A stretch of 64,000 nucleotides of DNA, from positions 3,906,001 to 3,970,000 of the forward strand of contig NZ_CP041696.1 in assembly GCF_007362955.1 (NCBI RefSeq), read 5' to 3'. Source of the stretch: Lysinibacillus fusiformis (lineage in GTDB: Bacteria; Bacillota; Bacilli; Bacillales_A; Planococcaceae). This document shows, in pieces, positions 46,367 to 54,229 of this stretch (its first letter is position 1; each line of letters starts with the position of its first letter). The position numbers were made by a program, and so were the translations under genes. The notes beneath the pieces were generated by a model. That model was not told the origin of the DNA. It searched no databases and saw nothing but the letters and a program-made list of their open reading frames with translations.

Positions 46367-47512
46367 TTGAAGGTAGAACGTGTGGGACTGATGGACGCAT
46401 TGAGGGGTTTTTCGCTAATCGGAATTTTAATAGCAAATATGCTTCATTTCCAATTTGGTTCATCAGGAGTTGAAATTATTGAATCGGCGAGTGGGCTTAA
46501 TCAAGTAAGTTATTATTTTGTGAAAATTGTTGTAGAAGGGTCATTTTATCCGATTTTTGGTTTTGTATTTGGTTATGTCTTGATAAAAATGATTGAATCA
46601 CGAGAGGCTTCGGGGTTAAAGTACAAAAATATTGTGTTTCGACGGGCAGTGGGCTTATCCGTATTAGGGGCGATGCATATTGCGCTAGTGTGGCAAGGCG
46701 ACGTTTTAATAACATATGGCTCGACTCTTTTCATTTTAATAGTATTCTTCTTAAAGCGCCGTGTGAAAACGTATTTTGTGTGGGGCTTCATTTTAACAGC
46801 AATCCTCGGAGTGGGAACCCTTTTTGGCAGCAGCTTTATACAGCTCGTGAAGCCTTTAACGGCAGCGGAAATCATGATTTATCGGGACGGTACATATGCA
46901 GAAATATTGACGCAACGATTAGGTGAATTTATTGTAGAGGGTGGCTTTACACTATTATTCTTTCTACCAATTGTCTGGCTTTTCTATGTTGCTATAAGCT
47001 TTCTTGCGGTAGGTCCATTTGTATTATTCGGAATGGGCATGGCGAAAAGGGGCGCATTTTTACAGTTAGAAAATAGCACTCGGACATATAAAAAAGTGGC
47101 GCTGCTCGTACCAGTCGGACTATTGCTGAAGGGAATCATTATTTTTGACACGCCGTACAGCTTATTTATTTATTCGACAGGGACATATGTGTTAGCGATT
47201 GGTTATATTGCCTTATTTGCATGGTTATTTAGCCGCTATCAAACGCAAATGAACTATTATTTTGCCCCAATCGGAAAATTATCCCTCACAAACTATTTAA
47301 TGCAATCGATTATTTGTACGATTATTTTTTATGGTTACGGTTTTGGGTTGTTTGGAAAATTGGGTATATTTGTTGGAATCCTTTTATCGGTCATCATTTA
47401 TGGCATTCAGCTAAAAGTAAGTCAACTATATTTAAAGCGCTTTTCACTCGGTCCAGTAGAAACAATATTAAGGTGGTTCGTATATTTAAAAAATCCTCGG
47501 AAAGTGGATTAA
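46367..47512 (+). CDS. DUF418 (YeiB-like) membrane protein
   Basis: 381 residues from the TTG at 46367 behind GAAGGTGAGAGA; the frame stays open to 46274 but that part is not protein-like. The opening VGLMDALRGFSLIGILIANM is the family hallmark, about nine membrane helices follow, and the C-terminal DUF418 domain shows YYFAPIGKLSLTNYLMQS and YGYGFGLFGKLG. The fold is related to membrane acyltransferases, but the role is unknown. It looks monocistronic, with intergenic repeat elements downstream. Confidence 0.85.
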   Translation: MKVERVGLMDALRGFSLIGILIANMLHFQFGSSGVEIIESASGLNQVSYYFVKIVVEGSFYPIFGFVFGYVLIKMIESREASGLKYKNIVFRRAVGLSVLGAMHIALVWQGDVLITYGSTLFILIVFFLKRRVKTYFVWGFILTAILGVGTLFGSSFIQLVKPLTAAEIMIYRDGTYAEILTQRLGEFIVEGGFTLLFFLPIVWLFYVAISFLAVGPFVLFGMGMAKRGAFLQLENSTRTYKKVALLVPVGLLLKGIIIFDTPYSLFIYSTGTYVLAIGYIALFAWLFSRYQTQMNYYFAPIGKLSLTNYLMQSIICTIIFYGYGFGLFGKLGIFVGILLSVIIYGIQLKVSQLYLKRFSLGPVETILRWFVYLKNPRKVD

Positions 47513-47573
47513 TATTGTGCAAACGGCTCAACTCAGAGACAAAAAGCTAAAATAATTAACAATAAATTTGAGG

Positions 47574-47680
47574 TATTATTCAACTAACGGAGCAGCATAG
47601 TAGAAGAAAATTGATGGGGGCAAGAGTTAAATAAGGTGTTGCAGCGGCGGCGTCTTTTTTCTTATTGTGTTAACGGTCAG
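47574..47680. repeat. Intergenic hairpin element, copies 8 and 9 in tandem
   Basis: TATTATTCAACTAACGGAGC at 47574-47593, then 50 bases on GTTGCAGCGGCGGCG and TCTTTTTTCTTATTGTG with TTAACGGTCAG to 47680. Two units of the recurring element follow the DUF418 gene. Confidence 0.55.
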
Positions 47681-47712
47681 TTTTGTGGAATAAGGAATAA
47701 TTATTAACAATA

Positions 47713-47966
47713 AGGAGGCTGGGACATAACTTTAAATTTTAAGAAAGAGGAGCAAAGTCGTTATTAAATTTTTGCTATCAAAATGAAGAAAAATTTAGAC
47801 GTTCTTCCTTTTGAAATAAATAAAATTCAGAAGAGAGTACTAGTTGATGGTAGCGAAGGTCATGCCCCCGGAAAGCGTCCGCCGTAGCGGACATCAACGC
47901 TTACAGCAAAAAAGTGTTAGATTGACAGCAGTCAATCTAACACTTTTTCTCTTTTGTCCCAGCTTC
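47713..47966. mobile_element. MITE-like element with GCTGGGACA terminal inverted repeats
   Basis: About 250 bases bounded by GCTGGGACA (47718-47726) and TGTCCCAGC (47955-47963), without coding capacity. Inside are a small GTCCGCCGTAGCGGAC hairpin, GCGT/ACGC pairing, and an 18-bp perfect hairpin (47909-47926 with 47931-47948) whose arms read AAAAAGTGTTAGATTGAC and its complement. Size, terminal repeats and lack of genes fit a miniature inverted-repeat element or a structured repeat. No target-site duplication was verified. Confidence 0.6.
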
Positions 47967-48084
47967 TTTTTTATTTCAGTTATAATTGTATGGATGCATT
48001 TTTACGAAATATTTATAAAAATCAATTAAAAATTAAACGCCGATTAGAAGAGAATCTTTGTTAAAATAAATATTTTTTTAAAAT

Positions 48085-48113
48085 TGAACCTATTATGATT
48101 TGATAATCGTCTA
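48085..48113 (+). promoter_or_regulatory. Putative ECF promoter of the sigma/LCP operon
   Basis: TGAACC, 17 bases, CGTCTA, close to the consensus used by Bacillus ECF sigma factors (TGAAAC and CGTC/CGTA). It lies 41 bases before the sigma gene start and suggests autoregulation. Confidence 0.55.
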
Positions 48114-48153
48114 ATTGCAGAATTTGAAGTAGGTTGAAAGGGAGGGTAGTGGA

Positions 48154-48681
48154 TTGGACAGAGAAGAAAAAGATTTTTTATTAGAAAAAATGATGATTGA
48201 ATATGGTAATGAGTTGGTACGATTGGCATTTTCTTATGTGAAAGATACAGAGATTGCTAAGGATATGGTTCAAAATACGTTTATCAAATGCTACAAAAAC
48301 CTTGGTTCGTTTCGATTTGACGCACAAATAAAAACATGGCTCTATCGAATAACAATTAACGAATGCAAAGATTATTTAAAAAGTTGGAATTACAAAATGG
48401 TACAGGTAAAAAGTTTTGTAAATGAAACAGCAAAGTCAATATTACCATCAACAGAAAAAACAGTTATCGATAAATACAAAAATGAAGAAATAAAAGATAC
48501 TATCTTTTCTCTTCCAAAAGTTTATCGGGAAGTGGTTTATCTATACTACTATGATTCATTAAAGACAGAGGAAATTGCCGAAGTTTTAGATATTCCAGTT
48601 AATACAGTGAAAACTAGATTAAGAAGAGCAAAACAAAGATTAGAGTTGATGATAAAGGAGGCAGAACTTAATGGAAGATAA
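48154..48681 (+). CDS. ECF RNA polymerase sigma factor
   Basis: 175 residues from a TTG behind AAAGGGAGGG. Region 2 is LVRLAFSYVKDTEIAKDMVQ with TFIKCYKNLGSFR and the promoter-melting TWLYRITINECKDYL; region 4 is LPKVYREVVYLYYYDSLKTE and IPVNTVKTRLRRAKQRL. It is complete and probably under its own ECF promoter. It overlaps by 11 bases the LCP-like gene, which is placed where an anti-sigma factor is expected. Confidence 0.93.
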   Translation: MDREEKDFLLEKMMIEYGNELVRLAFSYVKDTEIAKDMVQNTFIKCYKNLGSFRFDAQIKTWLYRITINECKDYLKSWNYKMVQVKSFVNETAKSILPSTEKTVIDKYKNEEIKDTIFSLPKVYREVVYLYYYDSLKTEEIAEVLDIPVNTVKTRLRRAKQRLELMIKEAELNGR

Positions 48682-49675
48682 ACGATTAAGAGATAAATTT
48701 TATAATACGTCTGAACAAGAACTAAAATTTACGAAAGAAGACCGTAATGAAGTATTTGAACAAATTCATAAACTGGAGAAGAAGAATAATACACAAAAGA
48801 AATCTCTTGTTTCTTCTTCAAAAAAATTCGCTCCGCTGACAGTTTCTTTATTAGTGGTAGGCTTGTGTATATTTTTGTTTATTCCATCGATTCTTCCTGG
48901 AAACCTTAATAAAGAATATAACAAAAGTGACGCAAGTGGAACAGGATTTCAAGAAGATGAGTTTTTAACCACTCTATTTACGGTGAAAGACGAGAATAAT
49001 AGAATACCTATAAACCTTTTACTTACCTATAGTAAAGATAAAAAGATGATGAAAGTTCTATCTATCCCTCGTGATACTTATGCTCCGATATTAGATAAGA
49101 ATGATGGAACTACTTCATATGATAAATTGACCTTTGCTTATGATTACGGTTCGGGAGGAGCTGAAAATGTAAGAACAACAGTTGCTAAGCTATTTGATTT
49201 AACAATTGATTATTATGCTGTTATGGATATAGCAACCCTTTCAACGCTGATTGATTCAGTGAATGGTATAGATTACGACTTGCCAGAAGATATTCAAGTA
49301 AGAGCTATATCTAGCGTGGCATTTGAATTCAAAAAGGGGACGAACCGTTTGAATGGAGAAGAGGTTGTGGCATTACTGATGGCTGCTACAGAGGGAAGAA
49401 TATTAGGTGAAGAAAACCTATTAAACCTTATGAGTGCTGTTATTAATAAAACAAAAAACGAAATCCCACAAACACAATTAAAAGAACTTACTACTAAAAT
49501 AGAAGCCAATACATCAATTGATCCTTTGTTGGAGAATAAAATAGAAATTAATTCCGTAAAATCGTTATCTTTAAGTGAGGGAATGAAATCGGAAATGATA
49601 GATAGTAAATACTATATTATGTTTGAGAAAGATTTTTTAAATTCTATTTCAGAAGAGTTAACCACATTTAACTAA
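48671..49675 (+). CDS. LCP-domain membrane protein, probable anti-sigma factor
   Basis: 334 residues, coupled to the sigma gene. Residues 1-50 are cytoplasmic and charged (KFTKEDRNEVFEQIHKLEKK), one helix spans about 54-72 (APLTVSLLVVGLCIFLFIP), and the rest is an extracytoplasmic LytR-CpsA-Psr domain: KVLSIPRDTYAPI, KLTFAYDYGSGGAENVRTT, FDLTIDYYAVMD and the GIDYDLP end. LCP enzymes attach teichoic acids or other glycopolymers to peptidoglycan. The segment before SIPRDT lacks the usual R-S-D-T (it reads LLLTYS), so catalysis may be lost. Position after an ECF sigma factor suggests a membrane anti-sigma factor with an LCP-derived sensor. Confidence 0.8.
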   Translation: MEDKRLRDKFYNTSEQELKFTKEDRNEVFEQIHKLEKKNNTQKKSLVSSSKKFAPLTVSLLVVGLCIFLFIPSILPGNLNKEYNKSDASGTGFQEDEFLTTLFTVKDENNRIPINLLLTYSKDKKMMKVLSIPRDTYAPILDKNDGTTSYDKLTFAYDYGSGGAENVRTTVAKLFDLTIDYYAVMDIATLSTLIDSVNGIDYDLPEDIQVRAISSVAFEFKKGTNRLNGEEVVALLMAATEGRILGEENLLNLMSAVINKTKNEIPQTQLKELTTKIEANTSIDPLLENKIEINSVKSLSLSEGMKSEMIDSKYYIMFEKDFLNSISEELTTFN

Positions 49676-49837
49676 ATAGAATTTGGGGTATTTAGGAATT
49701 TTCTATTGAAAAATTTATGGATGTAATTTTATTCGAAGAGAAGATAAAGGTGTGTTCATGAAATGTAGATTAACGCACTTTTTAACATTTTATGTAAAAA
49801 CAGGTGGGATTACTGTAACTGAAATTAAAAGAGTGGT

Positions 49838-49896
49838 GCTCAACTAACGAGGTGCGATTGTTCAATTAGAACAGTCGCTTCTTGTGTTAACGGTGC
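49838..49896 (+). repeat. Intergenic hairpin element, copy 10 (terminator-like)
   Basis: CTCAACTAACGAGGT, then GCGATTGTTC (49854-49863) paired with GAACAGTCGC (49869-49878), TTCTTGTG and TTAACGGTGCTGG. The stem matches copy 4 at 4155. Confidence 0.65.
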
Positions 49897-49984
49897 TGGT
49901 TTGTTCAATAAGAACCTAAGTAGGTTTTAATCCAATCTAATATTTCTTAAAAGCATATTCTATAAGAAATAGTGGGGTGAAATT

Positions 49985-50572
49985 ATGTCTAAAGAAAAGA
50001 AAATTACTAGAATAGAACCTATCGGATGTTGTCCGCCGGTTAAGTACACAGCAATTAATAGTTATTGTCCTTCAGTCCACGCTTCTTCTTGTCTTTGTGA
50101 CTGTTGTGTTTCTCCACTTCAGTCCGTCTTACAACAACTTGTTGGGCAAACTGTAATTCTTGGAACTGTTGCAGACGCACCAAATGTACCACCTCTCTTT
50201 TTTTTATTCACACTTATTGAAGTGAATGATTTTTTAGTTACTGTTACAGATGGTGCGACAACCTTTGTAGTAAATATTTCCGATGTAACAGGGGTAGGAT
50301 TTTTACCACCAGGACCTACTATCAACTTGTTGCCACCTGTTAATTCCGGGTGCGAATGTGATTGTCGTGAACGACCAATTAGACAATTGCTAGATACACT
50401 TATCGGCTCAACAGTGAATCTTTTAGCCATTAATGGTTCTATTGCAGCAGACTTTAACGTGGAACAAACAGGTCTTGGCATAGTGTTAGGTACTCTACCA
50501 ATAAGTCCTGAAACAACCGTTAGATTTGCAATTTCAACTTGCAAAATTACGGCTGTAGGGCAAACTAATTGA
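49985..50572 (+). CDS. Cysteine-rich two-repeat protein, possibly spore surface
   Basis: 195 residues behind GTGGGGTGAAATT. After a short lysine-rich start and a GCCPP motif there are two related halves: CLCDCCVSPLQSVLQQLVGQ near residue 36 and CECDCRERPIRQLLDTLIGS near residue 125, each followed by a beta-rich, threonine and valine-rich stretch (TTFVVNISDVTGVG against TTVRFAISTCKITAVG). There is no signal peptide. Cysteine-rich, self-assembling proteins without signal peptide are typical of spore coat or exosporium, so that is my guess. It is not an obvious CotY, CotZ or ExsY homologue. Monocistronic. Confidence 0.65.
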   Translation: MSKEKKITRIEPIGCCPPVKYTAINSYCPSVHASSCLCDCCVSPLQSVLQQLVGQTVILGTVADAPNVPPLFFLFTLIEVNDFLVTVTDGATTFVVNISDVTGVGFLPPGPTINLLPPVNSGCECDCRERPIRQLLDTLIGSTVNLLAINGSIAADFNVEQTGLGIVLGTLPISPETTVRFAISTCKITAVGQTN

Positions 50573-50749
50573 ATAAGAAATGATGTTAAATATAAATATT
50601 TAGTAATTTTATTCTTGAACTAACCAGTTAATAGAATGTTAAGGAAAACATATAAAAACACCGTATGTTTAATCTTCACACTGATAAAGTAATGTCACTT
50701 AACATATCAGTATCCTTTATACAATGTGTAACATTATAATAAGCTATTT

Positions 50750-50785
50750 TTAAGCTGAACTAATTTTCGTATTAGTTCAGCTTAA
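50750..50785. terminator. 15-bp perfect hairpin
   Basis: TTAAGCTGAACTAAT pairs with ATTAGTTCAGCTTAA around TTTCGT, 180 bases after the cysteine-rich gene. Only short T or A runs flank it. Confidence 0.6.
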
Positions 50786-50850
50786 ATTTGTGGTTAAAGA
50801 TATATTTTTCACTAACGAGTCTGGTTAGTTGAATAACGATCCGGGATCGG

Positions 50851-51066
50851 GATCTTCAAGAGGGAAATTGGAGAAAAATTAAAGTTGATGAAGTGGTAGT
50901 TAAACTTATTAAAAAAGGAGAAAAATTATTCGGATACACACATAGAGATGAAGCTATTTATTCCATCAGTACGAAAGATGAAAAAAAATCTGCAAAACAG
51001 GGTAATGGAAGAAGAAAGAGGATTACTCTACATCAATATAGAATAATTTTACATACATATTATTGA
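50851..51066 (+). pseudogene. Start-less coding remnant
   Basis: An open frame reading DLQEGNWRKIKVDEVVVKLI, then KGEKLFGYTHRDEAIYSIST and a basic tail, ends at TGA 51066 just before the kinase-like gene. It has no start codon with a ribosome site. It looks like the C-terminal part of a lost gene of unknown family. Confidence 0.4.
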
Positions 51067-51081
51067 TGAGGGTGATCTAAA

Positions 51082-51609
51082 ATGAACAATGAAATTCCGA
51101 AAAAAATACATATTCTTGGTTCTGTTGGAAGTGGAAAAACAACGTTAGCCCAAGATTTGTCCTCAAAACTGAATATTCCATTTTATGAATTAGATAATAT
51201 TGTTTGGAAAAGGAAAAAATCGGGAGATAGAAGAAGAACGGTTGAAGAAAGAGAACAGTATTTAAATGCTATTCTTCATTCTGAAACTTGGATTATTGAG
51301 GGGGTTCATAATGAGGATTGGGTGGCAAATAGCTTTAATCATGCAGAATTAATTATTTTCTTAGATACAAAATATTCAATTAGAACCTATCGAATCATTA
51401 AACGATTTATATTACAAAAACTTAGATTAGAAAGGTCAAATTACAAACCTACTGTAGAAATTTTCTTGAAAATGTTTAAATGGAATAGATATTTTGAAGA
51501 AGTCGGTAAACCTAATTTCTTTCATAAATTCGGGGGATATAGTGATAAGTTAATAGTAGTTAAAAATAGAGAAGGCATTGAGAATTACTTAAACCAACAG
51601 GTGCAATAG
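51082..51609 (+). CDS. P-loop ATPase, adenylate-kinase-like (FlaR-type)
   Basis: 175 residues behind GAGGGTGATCTAAA. The Walker A is ILGSVGSGKTTLAQ near residue 10, followed by FYELDNIVWKR, the WIIEGVHNEDW segment with a Walker-B-like hydrophobic stretch LIIFLDT, and an arginine/lysine-rich lid (RTYRIIKRFILQKLRLER). This is the topology-modulation or FlaR group of small kinase-like ATPases, whose substrate is not established. Single gene. Confidence 0.85.
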   Translation: MNNEIPKKIHILGSVGSGKTTLAQDLSSKLNIPFYELDNIVWKRKKSGDRRRTVEEREQYLNAILHSETWIIEGVHNEDWVANSFNHAELIIFLDTKYSIRTYRIIKRFILQKLRLERSNYKPTVEIFLKMFKWNRYFEEVGKPNFFHKFGGYSDKLIVVKNREGIENYLNQQVQ

Positions 51610-51756
51610 CGAGTTTGCTTATAATCGCAGTTTTATTTCTAATACGATTAAGAGCAGTTTAGCCAATGAAATAATTGGCACTTTAAGTTGAAATAGCAAT
51701 GTTCCATCGGATGAAAGGGGATCGCTTAAAATCGTGGATAGTAGGGGATGATACTG

Positions 51757-52188
51757 ATGAAAAGAGCAATATTGTTTTTTGTATTTATTTTTGCTTTTAC
51801 ATCATCTGTTCAAGCATTAGATTGGGCTTATCCTTTTGTTGTTTGGAATGGGAACGTTTATGAAGTGAAAGAAGAAAAGGTAGTAGAGCGTCAAATTGGA
51901 GAGGTTATTGGAGAAGTAAAAACAAGACCCAATGATATGACTGGAGATTACTACGGAGATGCTTCAAATGCTTATCCGAAAGGAACGAAGTATTTTGCAA
52001 TAAATGAAGTAGCAACTGAGACTGCGATTGCTGTTGAAATTGGAGAAAATCAATGGCAGAAAGCCGTTTATGTCCATGAGGCACCTTTTCATTGGATGAA
52101 TGTATGCACAAAAATTCTTCCTGTTGTTATTTTAATCTCACTCGTCACAATCATTGTATTACGCCTTAAAAAGCGAAAAAATGGCTAA
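51757..52188 (+). CDS. Exported membrane-anchored protein
   Basis: 143 residues from the ATG at 51757, ten bases after GGGG; the ATG at 51748 is too close to that site. A signal peptide (MKRAILFFVFIFAFTSSVQA) is followed by an 85-residue extracytoplasmic domain rich in valine and tyrosine, and a C-terminal helix at about 110-132 ending LKKRKNG, so the domain lies outside with a short cytoplasmic tail. Family not recognised. Degenerate hairpin-element sequence (CATTAACAGGGTGC) follows the stop. Confidence 0.75.
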   Translation: MKRAILFFVFIFAFTSSVQALDWAYPFVVWNGNVYEVKEEKVVERQIGEVIGEVKTRPNDMTGDYYGDASNAYPKGTKYFAINEVATETAIAVEIGENQWQKAVYVHEAPFHWMNVCTKILPVVILISLVTIIVLRLKKRKNG

Positions 52189-52213
52189 ATTTATCCTTCA
52201 TTAACAGGGTGCT

Positions 52214-52462
52214 TTTCAAGTACTGTCGCTTCTGCAAGACGATTCAACAACACCTCCTCTAGGCGTTCAATTAACTGTTATCGGTTCTGAATATGATTTT
52301 TTCTGGAAATTTCGAGATGTCTTATTACAAAATGACTCTTTCAGGATGGAATATAATGCGCTCAAACGACAATTCGAAGGCAAAGCAATGGATGCATACA
52401 GAGTAGCAAAAAACGAATTTTTTCAAAAACTAATGACCACTCCTGAATTTAATAAGCTATGA
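52214..52462 (+). pseudogene. C-terminal fragment of a GrpB-like (UPF0157) protein
   Basis: A frame without start reads SLLQDDSTTPPLGVQLTVIG, then FWKFRDVLLQNDSFRMEYNA, LKRQFEGKAM and ends FFQKLMTTPEFNKL. The FRD...LK...AK pattern is that of the C-terminal half of GrpB proteins, with the nucleotidyltransferase-like N-terminal half missing. A 5-prime truncated remnant. Confidence 0.55.
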
Positions 52463-52574
52463 CTATATTAAGATTTCAAAGAAATTGTGAGCAAATGTAT
52501 TTTGGTGAGCAAGTTTTAACAAACAAGCGGAACTGATGTCGTAGCAGTGGGCGTTAGCAATATAAAAGGGTTCA

Positions 52575-52622
52575 TTTAGACAGGAGGGCTGTTAAGAGAC
52601 AGTCTTTTTGTTAATGCACTTA
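52575..52622 (+). repeat. Intergenic hairpin element, copy 11
   Basis: GGCTGT (52588 region) pairs with ACAGTC ending at 52604, followed by TTTTTGTTAATGCAC. Terminator-like. Confidence 0.45.
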
Positions 52623-52769
52623 AGAAGCAGATATGTTGAAAAATGGTATTTATTACTCCACAAACATGTCATATTTACATGATTATCAGCACTCACTATT
52701 TTTTCTAGAAATATCTTTATTAGAAGTAATAACTAACATACTGGTACTTAATTCGAAAGGTAAATATGG

Positions 52770-52775
52770 TATAAT
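52770..52775 (+). promoter_or_regulatory. Extended -10 promoter for the leader peptide and CD3324 gene
   Basis: TGGTATAAT, a perfect extended -10, 54 bases before the leader ORF at 52830. No strong -35 is visible, as expected for an extended -10 promoter. Confidence 0.6.
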
Positions 52776-52829
52776 GTGGATTGAAATGAAAGCGGATTTG
52801 TAAGCTAAAATGCAAGGAGGATTGGTTGT

Positions 52830-52856
52830 ATGAGAAGGACTACTATTTTTGCATAG
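52830..52856 (+). CDS. Leader peptide of eight residues
   Basis: ATG behind AAGGAGG at a nine-base spacing, reading MRRTTIFA and a TAG stop. It is too short for a functional protein but has an optimal ribosome site, and its stop codon lies in the left arm of the 13-bp hairpin that follows. This is the layout of a translational or transcriptional attenuator controlled by ribosome stalling. The inducer is unknown. Confidence 0.6.
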   Translation: MRRTTIFA

Positions 52857-52896
52857 CAAAGGCTATTGCATGGTAAAAATAAAAATAGCCTTTGCT
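52855..52896 (+). promoter_or_regulatory. Attenuator hairpin
   Basis: AGCAAAGGCTATT (52855-52867) pairs exactly with AATAGCCTTTGCT (52884-52896). A competing pair exists: CTATTTTT inside the leader ORF (52843-52850) with AAAAATAG (about 52881-52888), so translation of the leader could switch the two forms. It lies 38 bases before the CD3324 start. Confidence 0.55.
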
Positions 52897-52933
52897 CTTC
52901 CTAAAAGAAATATAACCATTTAGGAGTGCAAAA

Positions 52934-53209
52934 ATGAGCTATAAAAAAGCAAAGAATCTGCTACCAGTTGAGTTGGTTGAGTTAATACAAAAATATGTTG
53001 ATGGTGAATATATTTATATCCCGCGAAGAGAAGACAATAAAAAGAGTTGGGGATCTAATACTACTACAAGAAGAGAATTAGATGTAAGAAATACAAATAT
53101 TTATCATGATTATCTATCGGGGATGGATCTGGTTACTTTGGGTGAAAAATATTATTTGTCATTAAAGAGTATTCAAAGAATTGTATTAAAAGAAAAAAGA
53201 AAAGAATAA
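52934..53209 (+). CDS. CD3324-family protein with C-terminal helix-turn-helix
   Basis: 91 residues behind TAGGAGTGCAAAA. The sequence begins MSYKKAKNLLPVELVELIQK, continues YVDGEYIYIPRREDNKKSWG, and ends with the helix-turn-helix DLVTLGEKYYLSLKSIQRIV. This is the CD3324 family found across Firmicutes, thought to be small DNA-binding proteins of unknown target. It is preceded by a leader peptide and attenuator, an unusual control for such a gene. Confidence 0.85.
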   Translation: MSYKKAKNLLPVELVELIQKYVDGEYIYIPRREDNKKSWGSNTTTRRELDVRNTNIYHDYLSGMDLVTLGEKYYLSLKSIQRIVLKEKRKE

Positions 53210-53340
53210 ATTTTTGAAGTAGGTCAATGTGGTTTTATACCGCATTGGCTTATTTTCTTTTAGGAAATAACGTTGAGGTTTTTTCAAGTAATGGCAGTCA
53301 ACTATAATCGTATCAACCCTTAAGAGAAAAGGAGAAATGA

Positions 53341-53769
53341 ATGATGAGCGTGTATATTACGAAAGAATTAAATAAACAAGACAAACAGAAAATTGAGGAT
53401 GAGCTTTATAAATTTAATTTAAAGCATTTTCCAGTAGATTTAAGAGGTAGATACGAGGAAATTAATTTATTCCTTAAGGACGAAAAGGGCATTGTACGAG
53501 GTGGCATACTTGCTGAAGTATGTTGGAATTGGTTGGAAATCCACACTTTTATGATAGATGAAGAATTGCGAAAATCAGGATTTGGAACGGAGTTATTATT
53601 AGAGCTTGAGAAGATCGCTATAGAAAAAGAATGTGACTTCATAAAGGTAGATACGTTAAGTTTTCAAGCATTAGGTTTTTATGAAAAAAATGGCTATAAA
53701 GTGTTTGGAAGTTTAGATAACGTAGGTAGAGATTATCAGCATTACTATTTAAAAAAAGATTTGAAGTGA
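53341..53769 (+). CDS. GNAT-family N-acetyltransferase
   Basis: 142 residues, ATG six bases after AAAGGAG. Acetyl-CoA binding motif A is FMIDEELRKSGFGTELLLEL (the R/Q-x-x-G-x-G/A loop reads RKSGFG), and the C-terminal SFQALGFYEKNGYKVFG completes the fold. It should acetylate a small molecule or protein amine; no substrate can be inferred. Two further acetyltransferase sequences follow in the same direction. Confidence 0.88.
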   Translation: MMSVYITKELNKQDKQKIEDELYKFNLKHFPVDLRGRYEEINLFLKDEKGIVRGGILAEVCWNWLEIHTFMIDEELRKSGFGTELLLELEKIAIEKECDFIKVDTLSFQALGFYEKNGYKVFGSLDNVGRDYQHYYLKKDLK

Positions 53770-53794
53770 TTTTAGAGCTATAGGGGGTGGATGG

Positions 53795-54229
53795 ATGAAC
53801 AATTTATTTACAATAGATTGTGGTGAAATATTACTGAGAGAGTTTAGAATTGAAGATGTCGATGCTATTTACGAGCTGACTTCACAACCTGAAGTTTATG
53901 AATTTTTGCCAGATTGGCGTTCAACGAGAGCACAACGCTTACACTGGGTGACAAATGATGAGATTCCCTCTAATCAAGAATTTTTGTCAGCCGTGCCTCA
54001 TGTCGGTGCTCAAAATTATTTGAAGTTAGGCATTATATTAAAAGAAACGGGCGAATTTATAGGTTTCTGCAATACAGGTGTAAAAGAAGAACTAAGTGAG
54101 CCAAACCAGACTAGAAAAATAAATAGAAACAAGGTTTTTGGGAAAATTTGTAGAATTTATAGCTGTAGTGCAAGAAAGATTTTCATAATTGTGGATAAAG
54201 GGAGTCGATGGAATGGAAGAAGTTCATGA
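53795..54229 (+). pseudogene. Truncated GNAT acetyltransferase fused to foreign sequence
   Basis: Starts normally behind AGGGGGTGG: CGEILLREFRIEDVDAIYEL, then ETGEFIGFCNTGV. After EELSEPN, where the acetyl-CoA binding loop should begin, the frame turns basic and non-homologous. Another frame in the same stretch (around 54137-54190) reads KFVEFIAVVQERFS and stops, so a deletion has joined the 5-prime part of this gene to the tail of a different one. The missing motif A means no activity. Confidence 0.65.
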
